DNA of 11,599 nt, taken from NCBI GenBank assembly GCA_045636265.1, contig JAZTXD010000015.1, forward strand, positions 1 through 11,599, written 5' to 3'. The notes below the pieces were generated by a model. It ran no database searches. It was not told the origin of the DNA and saw only the letters and a program-made list of their open reading frames with translations. The position numbers and the translations under genes were made by a program. Below are positions 1 through 6,602 of the stretch, piece after piece. The stretch is from Flemingiibacterium sp045636265. Its GTDB lineage: Bacteria > Bacillota > Clostridia > Oscillospirales > CAG-272. Numbering within the stretch: the first letter of the stretch is position 1; every line of letters starts with the position of its first letter.

Positions 1-722
1 TGAACCGTAAAGGCGAGTATGCCGATTATAAGTCCGAACCCGGCGTAGGATTCAACATTGTTGAACACGGAGTCTGCAAACATTGCAAGATTATCCGCAA
101 CCACAACCTTTTTAAACATACCCCACAGCATCATTTTGCCGCCGTAGGAGAAATTTTCATATTCAATATAATGTTCTTCTTTGAGCTGTGAAAACAAGTT
201 TGAGCTGCGCTCAATCGGTCCTGCCACAAGCTGGGGGAAGAACATAAGGAAAAGGGAAAAGTCGATGAAGCTCTTTTCTGCTTTCTCTTTGCCGGTATAA
301 ACGTCGATAAGATATCCCATACTTTGAAATGTGTGGAAGGATATGCCTATCGGAAGTATGATGTCCGGCAGAACAACGGTACGCATGTCGATCATCTTAC
401 CAAAGAAATTGACTGTGTCTTCAAGCAGTCCGAGATATTTGAAGAAGACGAGCATGCCGATGTTAAGCGTTATCGCAGTTGCAAATATTGCCGTGCTGAG
501 CTTCTTGTTACCCTTATCACGTGCTTTCTCGGCACCGAGCGCTCCGAAAAAGTCAATTATCGAAGTGGCAAGAAGAATAAGCATGTACTTCGGAATGAAG
601 GACATGTAGAAGTAACAGCTCGACGCAAGAAGAAAATAACGTCTGAATCTGTGTGGAAGCAGGAAAAAGCCTATGATAACGAGAGGGAAGAATATCAGGA
701 ATTCTACCGAGTTAAAAAGCAT
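1..722 (-). CDS. MBOAT-family membrane O-acyltransferase, N-terminal half (cut by window edge)
   Basis: The reverse strand is open without a stop from an ATG at 722 to the left edge, giving 240 residues. The start is backed by a GGGGAGG Shine-Dalgarno at 728-734. The product is very hydrophobic with several membrane segments. It carries family signatures of AlgI/PatA/DltB-like acyltransferases: LPIGISFHTFQSMGY at about residues 123-137, VAGPIER at 166-172, and a GMFKKVVVADNLA stretch at 201-213. Known members move acyl (usually acetyl) groups across the membrane onto exopolysaccharide, peptidoglycan or teichoic acid. The catalytic-His half lies outside the window, so activity and substrate cannot be judged. 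The family is usually about 450-500 residues, so roughly half is visible. The gene follows ackA on the same strand but sits behind its terminator. Family assignment is confident; substrate is unknown. Confidence 0.9.
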   Translation of the reverse strand, partial: MLFNSVEFLIFFPLVIIGFFLLPHRFRRYFLLASSCYFYMSFIPKYMLILLATSIIDFFGALGAEKARDKGNKKLSTAIFATAITLNIGMLVFFKYLGLLEDTVNFFGKMIDMRTVVLPDIILPIGISFHTFQSMGYLIDVYTGKEKAEKSFIDFSLFLMFFPQLVAGPIERSSNLFSQLKEEHYIEYENFSYGGKMMLWGMFKKVVVADNLAMFADSVFNNVESYAGFGLIIGILAFTV

Positions 723-747
723 ATTTACCTCCCCGAAAATTTGTTAG

Positions 748-782
748 AAAAAGCGCCCCGTCGTATTTACGGCAGGGCGCCC
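748..782 (-). terminator. Intrinsic terminator of ackA, just upstream of the MBOAT gene
   Basis: Read on the minus strand, GCGCCCTGCCG (780-770) pairs with CGACGGGGCGC (763-753) around a six-base loop. There is one mismatch and one G-T pair, and TTTTTCT follows. It lies 18 bases after the ackA stop. Its U-tract ends only about 26 bases before the MBOAT ATG. Confidence 0.85.
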
Positions 783-799
783 TGTTATGATTTTTGAAA

Positions 800-2002
800 T
801 TAGAGAGCCTTTACGATGCGCTCTGTGTCGGATGCGATAACAAGCTCCTCGTTGGTGGGAAGAACCCAAACCTGAACCTTGGACTCATCGGTGGAAAGCT
901 TAACGTTGTTGGGCTGACGGAGTGTCTTAGCATTAAGCTCATTGTCGATCTTGATGCCAAGGAAGTCCATATCGGTGCAAGCGCGCTCACGAAGCTCTGG
1001 GTTGTTTTCACCCATACCTGCGGTGAATACAACAGCGTCGAGGCCGTTCATAGCTGCGGCGTACATACCGATGTACTTCTTAACCTGATATGCAAGGATA
1101 TTAGCTGCGAGCATTGCGCGCTCGTTGCCCTCGAGGATAGCAGCCTCGATGTCGCGGCTGTCGGAAGAGAATCCGGAAACTCCGAGGAATCCGCACTTCT
1201 TGTTCATGAAGTCGCTCATCTGTGCAGGAGTGAAGCCCTCATGCTCCATGATGAAGGTTACGATTGCCGGGTCGATAGAACCGCAGCGGGTACCCATTTC
1301 AACACCGTCAAGGGGAGTGAAGCCCATGGATGTGTCGATAACCTTGCCGTCCTTAACAGCGGAGATAGAAGAACCGTTACCAATGTGGCAGGTTACGATC
1401 TTTGTGCCCTCGGTCTTGCCGAGAATCTTGCACATTTCGCCTGCAACAAAGCGGTGAGAGGTACCGTGTGCACCGTAGCGGCGGATGGAGTACTTTTCGT
1501 ACATTTCGTACGGAATCGGATACATCCAAGCGTAGTCGGGCATTGTCTGATGGAACGCTGTGTCGAATACGAGAACCTGGGGAACACCGGGAAGCTCGTT
1601 TGTGATACCCTCGATACCCATAAGGTGTGCAGGAGTATGAAGAGGAGCAAGGTCGATGCACTTGTTGAGCTTTTCGATTACATCGGGAGTAACGAGAACA
1701 GACTCGGAGAAGTATGCGCCGCCATGCACAACGCGGTGACCTACAGCTTCGATCTCGCTCATAGACTCAAGACAGCCGTATTCCTTGGAAATAAGGGTGT
1801 CAACGAGGATCTTTGTAGCAACAGAGTGGTTAGGCATTGCAAGCTCTGCAACATAATTGTCGCGGCCGGGCATTTTATGTGTGATCTTACCGTCGATACC
1901 GATTCTCTCACAGATACCCTTTGCAACAACATCATAGGTAGCGGTGTCGAAAAGCTGATACTTAAGCGACGAGCTGCCTGCGTTTACAACTAAAACTTTC
2001 AT
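800..2002 (-). CDS. ackA: Acetate kinase
   Basis: AckA interconverts acetyl phosphate + ADP and acetate + ATP in the cytosol. It is the ATP-yielding last step of acetate fermentation. The product is 400 residues, the usual family length. The start at 2002 (MKVLVVNAGSSSLKY) is preferred over an in-frame ATG 20 codons upstream because it begins at the conserved N-terminal strand and has a GGAGG site 7 bases upstream. Family active-site positions are present: N7, R90 (GHRVVHGG), H122, D147 (VFDTAFHQTMP), H179, R239 (GTRCGSIDP) and the C-terminal NEELVIASDTERI glutamate. The glycine-rich phosphate loop IGNGSS and FTAGMGENNPELRE are also clear. pta, the usual partner, is not in the window. Codon choice is strongly biased, as expected of a highly expressed gene. 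The gene has its own promoter and terminator, so it appears monocistronic apart from readthrough. Confidence 0.98.
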   Translation of the reverse strand: MKVLVVNAGSSSLKYQLFDTATYDVVAKGICERIGIDGKITHKMPGRDNYVAELAMPNHSVATKILVDTLISKEYGCLESMSEIEAVGHRVVHGGAYFSESVLVTPDVIEKLNKCIDLAPLHTPAHLMGIEGITNELPGVPQVLVFDTAFHQTMPDYAWMYPIPYEMYEKYSIRRYGAHGTSHRFVAGEMCKILGKTEGTKIVTCHIGNGSSISAVKDGKVIDTSMGFTPLDGVEMGTRCGSIDPAIVTFIMEHEGFTPAQMSDFMNKKCGFLGVSGFSSDSRDIEAAILEGNERAMLAANILAYQVKKYIGMYAAAMNGLDAVVFTAGMGENNPELRERACTDMDFLGIKIDNELNAKTLRQPNNVKLSTDESKVQVWVLPTNEELVIASDTERIVKAL

Positions 2003-2022
2003 GATTTTTCCTCCGTAGATTA

Positions 2023-2051
2023 TTGCATTTCTGCAAATTTTATGATAAAAT
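2023..2051 (+). promoter_or_regulatory. Predicted promoter of tmcAL, facing the ackA promoter
   Basis: TTGCAT (2023-2028), 17-base spacer, TAAAAT (2046-2051), with TATGA directly before the -10 (TRTGn extension). The start would be near 2058, about 86 bases before the tmcAL ATG. The surrounding sequence is AT-rich, so chance -10 matches are common; the match at both boxes plus the extension is what supports it. Confidence 0.55.
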
Positions 2052-2065
2052 ATAAAATACAATTA

Positions 2066-2094
2066 ATTATAACACATTTTTTCCTTAAATTCAA
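2066..2094 (-). promoter_or_regulatory. Predicted SigA-type promoter of ackA
   Basis: On the minus strand: TTGAAT (2094-2089), 17-base spacer, TATAAT (2071-2066), preceded by the extended element TGTGT. The start would be near 2059, giving a leader of about 57 bases to the ackA ATG. It is close to consensus and correctly placed. Confidence 0.8.
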
Positions 2095-2143
2095 TAGGTA
2101 TTTAGAAAAAATATGCCGGATTTTTATTCGGATAGGTATCATA

Positions 2144-3316
2144 ATGAAGATTTATGCTGTAATTTCAGAATTCAACCCGTTCCACAACGGTCATAAGCAC
2201 CTTATCGACACGCTGAAGGCCGACGGCAACTCGGCTGTCGTTGCTATAATGAGCGGTAGCTTCGTGGAGCGTGGGGATGTTGCAATTATAAATAAATACG
2301 CGAGAGCCGAAGCCGCCATCAGAAGCGGCTGTGATCTTGTGCTGGAGCTTCCTGCGCCGTGGTGCTTTGCCGGGGCGGAGTTTTTTGCGCTTGGCGGAGT
2401 TTCGGTTGCCAATTCGCTCGGTGTAATTGATACGCTTGCCTTCGGAAGCGAGTCGGGAGATATCGCGGCTCTCACAGAATGTGCGCACCGACTTTCCTCG
2501 CTCGAATTTAGTAAAGCGCTTGCCGATGCGCGAAGAGGTCATCCGGGCGCAAACGCCGCCACACTGCGCGCTGACACGTATAAAACGCTGTACGGCGAAA
2601 ACACGCTGCTTTGCGGCTCAAACAACTTGCTTGCGCTCGAATATATTCAGGCGCTGTCGCACCTTGGAAGTAAAATTGAACCCATTACGGTAAGGCGGAG
2701 CGGGGAAGATTACAACTCCGCAAAACTTAACGGCATTTGTTCCGCAAGTGCGATACGTGAAGCAATATCATGCGGACGTGATGATTTCACCGACTTCATG
2801 CCGGCGCCGTCGGCGAATATTCTTCATCATGAACTTTGCGGCGGCAGATTATACGATCTGTCACGCCTTGATACAGCCGTTATAGCAAGGCTTCGCACGT
2901 GCACTTCTTCGGAACTGTCCGATATTATGGAAATGAGCGGCGGTATCGAGAACCGACTGTGTTCGCTCGCAAATGAGCATACCACTATTGATGCGCTGAC
3001 TTCTGCCGTGCGCGACAGACACTATTCCGTGTCACGCATAAGGCGTGCGCTTATAGCGGCGATGCTTGGCGTGAAGATGTGCGACGTGGAGGCACAGCCA
3101 ATGTTCACGTCCGTGCTTGCGGCGAATGAAAAAGGGCGAGAGGTGCTCTCGCTTGCAAGAAAGCGCGCGTCAATGCCGATACTGTCAACGTTTTCGGCAT
3201 CAAAGGGGGTGTTGCCAACGGCAAGAAAACAGTTTGACATGCATATGAAAGCCGAGCGGCTTGCCGAGCTCTGCTGCGAGAGTGAGGCACAGAAAATCGG
3301 TGCTGTGATACTGTAA
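2144..3316 (+). CDS. tmcAL: tRNA(Met) cytidine acetate ligase (YlbM/TmcAL family)
   Basis: TmcAL activates acetate with ATP to acetyl-adenylate and transfers the acetyl group to C34 of elongator tRNA-Met (ac4C34), protecting decoding of AUG against AUA. The start at 2144 is chosen because MKIYAVISEFNPFHNGH is the conserved N-terminus; the 34 upstream in-frame codons are AT-rich leader. Visible motifs are the nucleotidyltransferase HxGH signature (H14-N-G-H17), MSGSFVERGDVAIINKYAR at residues 36-54, the FGSESGD segment at 100-106, and SASAIR at 200-205 matching the family's SxxxIR ATP-binding motif. The product is 390 residues, slightly shorter than the Bacillus protein as I recall it. The SD (GATAGG) is weak, fitting low expression. 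It is divergent from ackA, the acetate-forming enzyme. Family assignment is secure; the exact reaction is taken from the Bacillus homologue. Confidence 0.93.
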   Translation: MKIYAVISEFNPFHNGHKHLIDTLKADGNSAVVAIMSGSFVERGDVAIINKYARAEAAIRSGCDLVLELPAPWCFAGAEFFALGGVSVANSLGVIDTLAFGSESGDIAALTECAHRLSSLEFSKALADARRGHPGANAATLRADTYKTLYGENTLLCGSNNLLALEYIQALSHLGSKIEPITVRRSGEDYNSAKLNGICSASAIREAISCGRDDFTDFMPAPSANILHHELCGGRLYDLSRLDTAVIARLRTCTSSELSDIMEMSGGIENRLCSLANEHTTIDALTSAVRDRHYSVSRIRRALIAAMLGVKMCDVEAQPMFTSVLAANEKGREVLSLARKRASMPILSTFSASKGVLPTARKQFDMHMKAERLAELCCESEAQKIGAVIL

Positions 3317-3324
3317 AATTTCAT

Positions 3325-3370
3325 AACAAAACCGTTTCTCCGAGAATTTTGACGGAGAAACGGTTTTGTT
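3325..3370. terminator. Bidirectional terminator between tmcAL and the LRR lipoprotein gene
   Basis: A perfect 18-bp inverted repeat: AACAAAACCGTTTCTCCG (3325-3342) against 3353-3370, with a 10-base loop. The outer A/T-rich arms supply T-tracts in both directions. It lies between two convergent genes, 8 bases after one stop and 11 after the other. Confidence 0.9.
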
Positions 3371-3381
3371 GTGGAGTATTG

Positions 3382-4461
3382 TTATTCACTGAAGATAAAG
3401 TATCTTCCTTCGGAAAGAACATTCTCTCCGAGTGTGACTTCACTTTCGCTATACGGCAGAGTGATCGAAGATATTTTCCAGCAGTTATAAAATGCTTTAT
3501 CTTGTATTTCTAAATTGCCGTCACCTTCTTTAAAATCGACATTCCTTAGATGCCAACAATCACAAAATGAACTTCTCTCTATGAGATTTACGCTTGACGG
3601 TATAGTTATCTCCTCCAGAGCAAAACAACGCCCAAACGCGGAATTCTCAATGGCGCTTATTCCTTCACAAATGTTGACAGTAGTAAGCGATTCGCAGTCA
3701 AGAAAAGCACTAAATGGTATTGCCAAAACGCTGCTTGGGATAGTTATGCACTCAAGAGCAGTGCAACCGCTGAAAGCAAGCATTCCTATGGTTGAAAGTC
3801 CCTCGGGGAGATAAATGTCGATAAGACTTGTACAGCCGCCAAACGCGGTATCTCCGATGTACTTGACACTGTCGGGAAGATGTATCTTTGTAATAGAACT
3901 GCAATTTATGAAAACGCCGTGTCCGATGTGTACCAGGCCCTCATGAAGGCATATATCGGAGAGCTGTTCACACGCCGCAAATGCGTAGTCATATATATAC
4001 GAAACACTTTCCGGGATATTAACCGCTGTTAACTGATTGCACCTCTTGAAAGCACCGTAGCCAATAATTTCAACGCTATCTGCTATTGTGAGGCTCGTAA
4101 GATTATCAAATTCTGCGAAGGCCCCCTCACCGATTTTTGTAATACCGTTTTCGATGACAAGCGAAGTGACTTCATGTGCAATATCATCCCACGGGCGTGG
4201 GGTTAATACAGTATGCTCATAGTTGAAATAATCAGACATTTCGCCCTTGCCGCTCAAATAAAGCACACCATCGGAAAAATTCCAAGTTATATTTTCATCT
4301 TGATATTCTTGAGAAGGATCATCTGGGGCGAGTGATGTTATATCTTCCCCTGTATCGCCTAAAATAAGCTCTGCTTCATCTGTGTTGTCAGAGCAACCGG
4401 TAAATACGAACAAAAGAAGCACGAAAAACGCAAATACTTTTGAATAAATGTGTTTTTTCAT
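3382..4461 (-). CDS. BspA-like leucine-rich-repeat lipoprotein
   Basis: A 359-residue predicted surface lipoprotein. MKKHIYSK is followed by a hydrophobic stretch (about 9-20) and FTGC, so C23 is the probable lipidated cysteine. Phenylalanine at lipobox -3 is less usual than leucine. An acidic linker (24-55) and a WNFSDGVLYLSGKGEM segment typical of BspA-like proteins follow. Then come eleven LRR_5-type repeats from about residue 98, with pattern LTSLTIxxSVxxIGxxAFxxCxx. Nine consecutive units (98-304) are exactly 23 residues; the tenth is 25 and the eleventh diverges. There is no LPXTG, membrane anchor or catalytic domain. Known relatives are surface proteins implicated in binding host or matrix ligands; the ligand here is unknown. 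The start has a run of six Gs as SD, 6 bases upstream. It has its own promoter and ends at the shared terminator. Confidence 0.9.
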   Translation of the reverse strand: MKKHIYSKVFAFFVLLLFVFTGCSDNTDEAELILGDTGEDITSLAPDDPSQEYQDENITWNFSDGVLYLSGKGEMSDYFNYEHTVLTPRPWDDIAHEVTSLVIENGITKIGEGAFAEFDNLTSLTIADSVEIIGYGAFKRCNQLTAVNIPESVSYIYDYAFAACEQLSDICLHEGLVHIGHGVFINCSSITKIHLPDSVKYIGDTAFGGCTSLIDIYLPEGLSTIGMLAFSGCTALECITIPSSVLAIPFSAFLDCESLTTVNICEGISAIENSAFGRCFALEEITIPSSVNLIERSSFCDCWHLRNVDFKEGDGNLEIQDKAFYNCWKISSITLPYSESEVTLGENVLSEGRYFIFSE

Positions 4462-4523
4462 AATACCCCCCTATGTAAAAACAGCTGTTTCAAAATAGAA
4501 TATTTCACCTTACCTCTTAGAAA

Positions 4524-4553
4524 ATTCTATCATAACAATCAGTCTTTTGTCAA
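4524..4553 (-). promoter_or_regulatory. Predicted promoter of the LRR lipoprotein gene
   Basis: On the minus strand: TTGACA (4553-4548), 18-base spacer, TAGAAT (4529-4524), preceded by TATGA (TRTGn extension). The start would be near 4517, giving a leader of about 56 bases. The -35 is perfect consensus. Confidence 0.75.
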
Positions 4554-4622
4554 TTTATTGAGAGTAATATTTATATTAAGTTTGCACACTGTTCATATTG
4601 GGTTTGTGAGCCATTTTTTGTA

Positions 4623-4651
4623 TTGACATTTAGAATGCGATGTGATATAAT
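4623..4651 (+). promoter_or_regulatory. Strong consensus promoter of the SGNH hydrolase-purE-purN operon
   Basis: TTGACA (4623-4628), exactly 17 bases, TATAAT (4646-4651), with TGTGA immediately before the -10. Every element matches the vegetative sigma consensus. The start would be near 4658, leaving a leader of only about 31 bases, too short for a purine riboswitch. I see no CGAA-type PurR box nearby. Confidence 0.88.
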
Positions 4652-4688
4652 TGTACAGTGAATATGTTACACTTAAGGAGATTTCCTC

Positions 4689-5411
4689 ATGGAAAACAAG
4701 CTTCAGGGAAAAACAATAATCTGGAACGGTGACTCGATCTGTGCAGGCGGTGAAATAGCCGGAAACTGGGCGACGAGAATTGCAGATAAAAACCAAATGA
4801 CGTTTAAAAACTATGCGATCGGCGGCGGAACTATTGTCGATGCCGGAATGAAGACCTCCAGTGGCGGTGACAGACATTCTGTTTCGAGAACACTTGATAA
4901 GATGTATGCGGAGTATCCGGATGCTGACTACATAATTTTTGAGGGCGGTACCAACGATGCCGATCTTGATATCACAAGTGTCGGAGCACCAAACGGACCG
5001 CATCCCACGCTCGGTTCTGTTGATCCGCACTATTTCGGCGAGGAATTTGACATTTCCACGTTCTGCGGTGCGCTTGAGAGCGTATTCTGCCGTGCAACAA
5101 AGTATTGGATAGGAAAGAAGATCGGATACATCGTTGCGCAGAAGATGGGAACGGAGCCAACCGTTTACGACTATCGCCGCCGTTATTTTGATAAGGCGGT
5201 GGAAATCTGTAAGAAGTGGGGTATACCGTACATTGATCTGTGGGAGGGCTGCTACCTTAACCCTCACTTGCCGTGGATGTATCACGCGGACAAGACTGCG
5301 GAGGAAAACCTCCGAGAGAACACCGGATTTTACATCGACGGTCAACATCTTACACCTCGCGGATACGATGTAAGTGCAGACATAATCGATTCATGGCTAA
5401 AGACCATATAA
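4689..5411 (+). CDS. SGNH/GDSL-family hydrolase, cytosolic, substrate unknown
   Basis: A 240-residue protein with the SGNH hydrolase blocks in order: IIWNGDS (nucleophile S16), NYAIGGG (G45-47 oxyanion-hole region), FEGGTND (N89), and DGQHLTPRG with D217 and H220 completing the Ser-Asp-His triad. Known members are esterases, lipases or carbohydrate deacetylases. There is no signal peptide or membrane segment, so it should act on an intracellular ester. Between blocks III and V (about 100-210) is an insert rich in aromatic and charged residues that should carry specificity. The start at 4689 has AAGGAG 8 bases upstream. It is the first gene behind a consensus promoter; purE follows after 26 bases on the same strand with no terminator between, so all three are probably cotranscribed. 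Family confident, function not. Confidence 0.9.
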   Translation: MENKLQGKTIIWNGDSICAGGEIAGNWATRIADKNQMTFKNYAIGGGTIVDAGMKTSSGGDRHSVSRTLDKMYAEYPDADYIIFEGGTNDADLDITSVGAPNGPHPTLGSVDPHYFGEEFDISTFCGALESVFCRATKYWIGKKIGYIVAQKMGTEPTVYDYRRRYFDKAVEICKKWGIPYIDLWEGCYLNPHLPWMYHADKTAEENLRENTGFYIDGQHLTPRGYDVSADIIDSWLKTI

Positions 5412-5437
5412 AACATAACAGAAAGGATATAAACATC

Positions 5438-5929
5438 ATGAAAAAAATTGCAGTAATAATGGGCAGTGATTCCGATCTGCCGGTAGTAAAAAAGTGTATC
5501 GACCAGCTCGTGGCGTTCGGTATTCCTTATGAGGCGCACGTAATAAGCGCTCACAGAACTCCCCGTCAGGCGGAAGAGTTCGCATCCGGCGCAAAGGATA
5601 ACGGCTTTGGCGTTATCATAGCGGCGGCAGGAAAGGCGGCGCATCTCGGCGGTGTTATCGCGGCTTACACAACGCTTCCTGTTATCGGTATTCCGATAAA
5701 GTCTTCCACCATGGACGGACTTGATTCGCTGCTTTCCATGGTTCAGATGCCCGGCGGCATCCCGGTTGCAACCGTTGCAATCGACGGCGCACAGAACGCC
5801 GCTATTCTTGCGGCACAGATGCTCGCGCTTTCCGACGACACTCTGGCAAAGAAGCTTGAGAGCTTTAAGGCTGAAATGGAAGCCGGCGTTGTTGCAAAGG
5901 ACGCAAAGCTTCAGGCTGAACTTAACTAA
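5438..5929 (+). CDS. purE: N5-carboxyaminoimidazole ribonucleotide mutase (PurE, class I-like)
   Basis: PurE converts N5-CAIR to CAIR in de novo purine synthesis (cytosol). The product is 163 residues, normal for a stand-alone bacterial PurE. The start at 5438 is supported by the GAAAGGAT SD and the conserved MKKIAVIMGSDSD. Motifs are G9-SDSD13, SAHRTP (37-42, with the invariant His), KAAHL at 66-70 (the His of the class I loop), and KSSTMDGLDSLLSMVQMPGG followed by IPVATVAI. A feature worth noting is glycine at 71 where most class I enzymes I know have proline (GAAHLPG). Class I enzymes normally act after PurK, which is not in the window. The gene lies between the SGNH hydrolase and purN (11 bases between purE stop and purN ATG), in a probable operon. 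Confidence 0.96.
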   Translation: MKKIAVIMGSDSDLPVVKKCIDQLVAFGIPYEAHVISAHRTPRQAEEFASGAKDNGFGVIIAAAGKAAHLGGVIAAYTTLPVIGIPIKSSTMDGLDSLLSMVQMPGGIPVATVAIDGAQNAAILAAQMLALSDDTLAKKLESFKAEMEAGVVAKDAKLQAELN

Positions 5930-5940
5930 CGGTGGACAGC

Positions 5941-6564
5941 ATGAAGAAAATTGCGGTACTCGTTTCCGGCGGCGGAACAAATCTCCAGGCAATACTCGAC
6001 GCGTGTGATGCCGGTATCATCAAGAGCGGCAAGGTTTCGGTTGTTGTTTCCTCAAAAGAGGGAGCGTATGCTCTTGAGCGTGCAAAAAATCACGGCGTTG
6101 AGGGAATTGTAATCCCCAAAAAGGATTACCCAGACCGAGTTGAATACACCAAAGCCATTACGGCAGAGCTTTTGGCGCGAGATATTGACCTTGTGGTGCT
6201 TGCAGGATTTATGATAATCCTTGATGAATCGTTTACACGCACATTTGAAAATCGCGTTATGAACGTTCATCCGGCGCTTATACCGAGCTTTTGCGGCGAG
6301 GGCTTCTACGGACTGCATGTTCACGAGGCCGCGCTCGCAAAGGGCGTGAAGCTCTCGGGAGCCACTGTACATTTTGTTACCGAGGTTTGCGATGGCGGAC
6401 CGATAATTGCGCAAAAGGCAGTTGCTATAGAGGAAGGGGATACTCCCGAAACGCTTCAGCGCAGAATTATGGAAGAGGCGGAGTGGAAGATACTTCCCGA
6501 GGCAATTGAAATGTTTTGTGCAGGCAGGTTTTCGGTTGAGGATAATATAGTTCACATAAAATAA
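5941..6564 (+). CDS. purN: Phosphoribosylglycinamide formyltransferase (GART, PurN)
   Basis: PurN transfers the formyl group of 10-formyl-THF to GAR, giving FGAR, the third step of purine synthesis. The product is 207 residues (family about 200-215). ATG at 5941 is preferred to the in-frame GTG at 5932, because GGTGGA (5931-5936) that contains that GTG is well placed as SD. Motifs are VLVSGGGTNLQAIL at the N-terminus (phosphate-binding loop), VVLAGFMIIL at 85-94, NVHPALIPSF with N108 and H110, and VTEVCDGGPI with D151. These three residues correspond to the Asn-His-Asp catalytic set. The C-terminal EGDTPETLQRRIMEEAEWKILPEAI is typical. It is last in the operon, 11 bases after purE. Its formyl donor is made by Fhs, encoded about 800 bases downstream. 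Confidence 0.97.
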   Translation: MKKIAVLVSGGGTNLQAILDACDAGIIKSGKVSVVVSSKEGAYALERAKNHGVEGIVIPKKDYPDRVEYTKAITAELLARDIDLVVLAGFMIILDESFTRTFENRVMNVHPALIPSFCGEGFYGLHVHEAALAKGVKLSGATVHFVTEVCDGGPIIAQKAVAIEEGDTPETLQRRIMEEAEWKILPEAIEMFCAGRFSVEDNIVHIK

Positions 6565-6565
6565 C

Positions 6566-6594
6566 AAAAGGTGCGGCGTTTTGCCGCACCTTTT
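6566..6594. terminator. Bidirectional terminator after purN
   Basis: A perfect 12-bp stem AAAAGGTGCGGC (6566-6577) / 6583-6594 with a 5-base loop GTTTT. It starts 1 base after the purN stop and lies 8 bases from the convergent phosphatidyltransferase stop. The A- and T-runs make it usable from both sides. Confidence 0.92.
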
Positions 6595-6602
6595 ATCTTT
6601 GT

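Noticed and set aside
324..797. A 157-codon plus-strand open frame over the MBOAT gene
   Set aside because: It is highly charged with no motif, while the opposite strand in register encodes clear MBOAT signatures and membrane helices.
794..1993. A 399-codon open frame antisense to ackA
   Set aside because: It lies wholly opposite a gene with intact acetate kinase motifs. It shows no recognisable domain and has a Cys/His-rich shadow composition; strong codon bias in ackA removes antisense stops.
4554..4688. A purine riboswitch or PurR box ahead of the purE operon
   Set aside because: The predicted transcript leader is about 31 bases and no CGAA-type inverted box was found near the promoter.
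4689..5411. The SGNH hydrolase as the AlgJ/PatB-type partner of the MBOAT acyltransferase
   Set aside because: It has no signal peptide or membrane anchor, so it cannot act outside the membrane. It lies 4 kb away in another transcription unit.
5932..5941. GTG at 5932 as the purN start
   Set aside because: The GGTGGA containing it is better read as the Shine-Dalgarno of the ATG at 5941, where the conserved MKKIAVLVSGGG begins.
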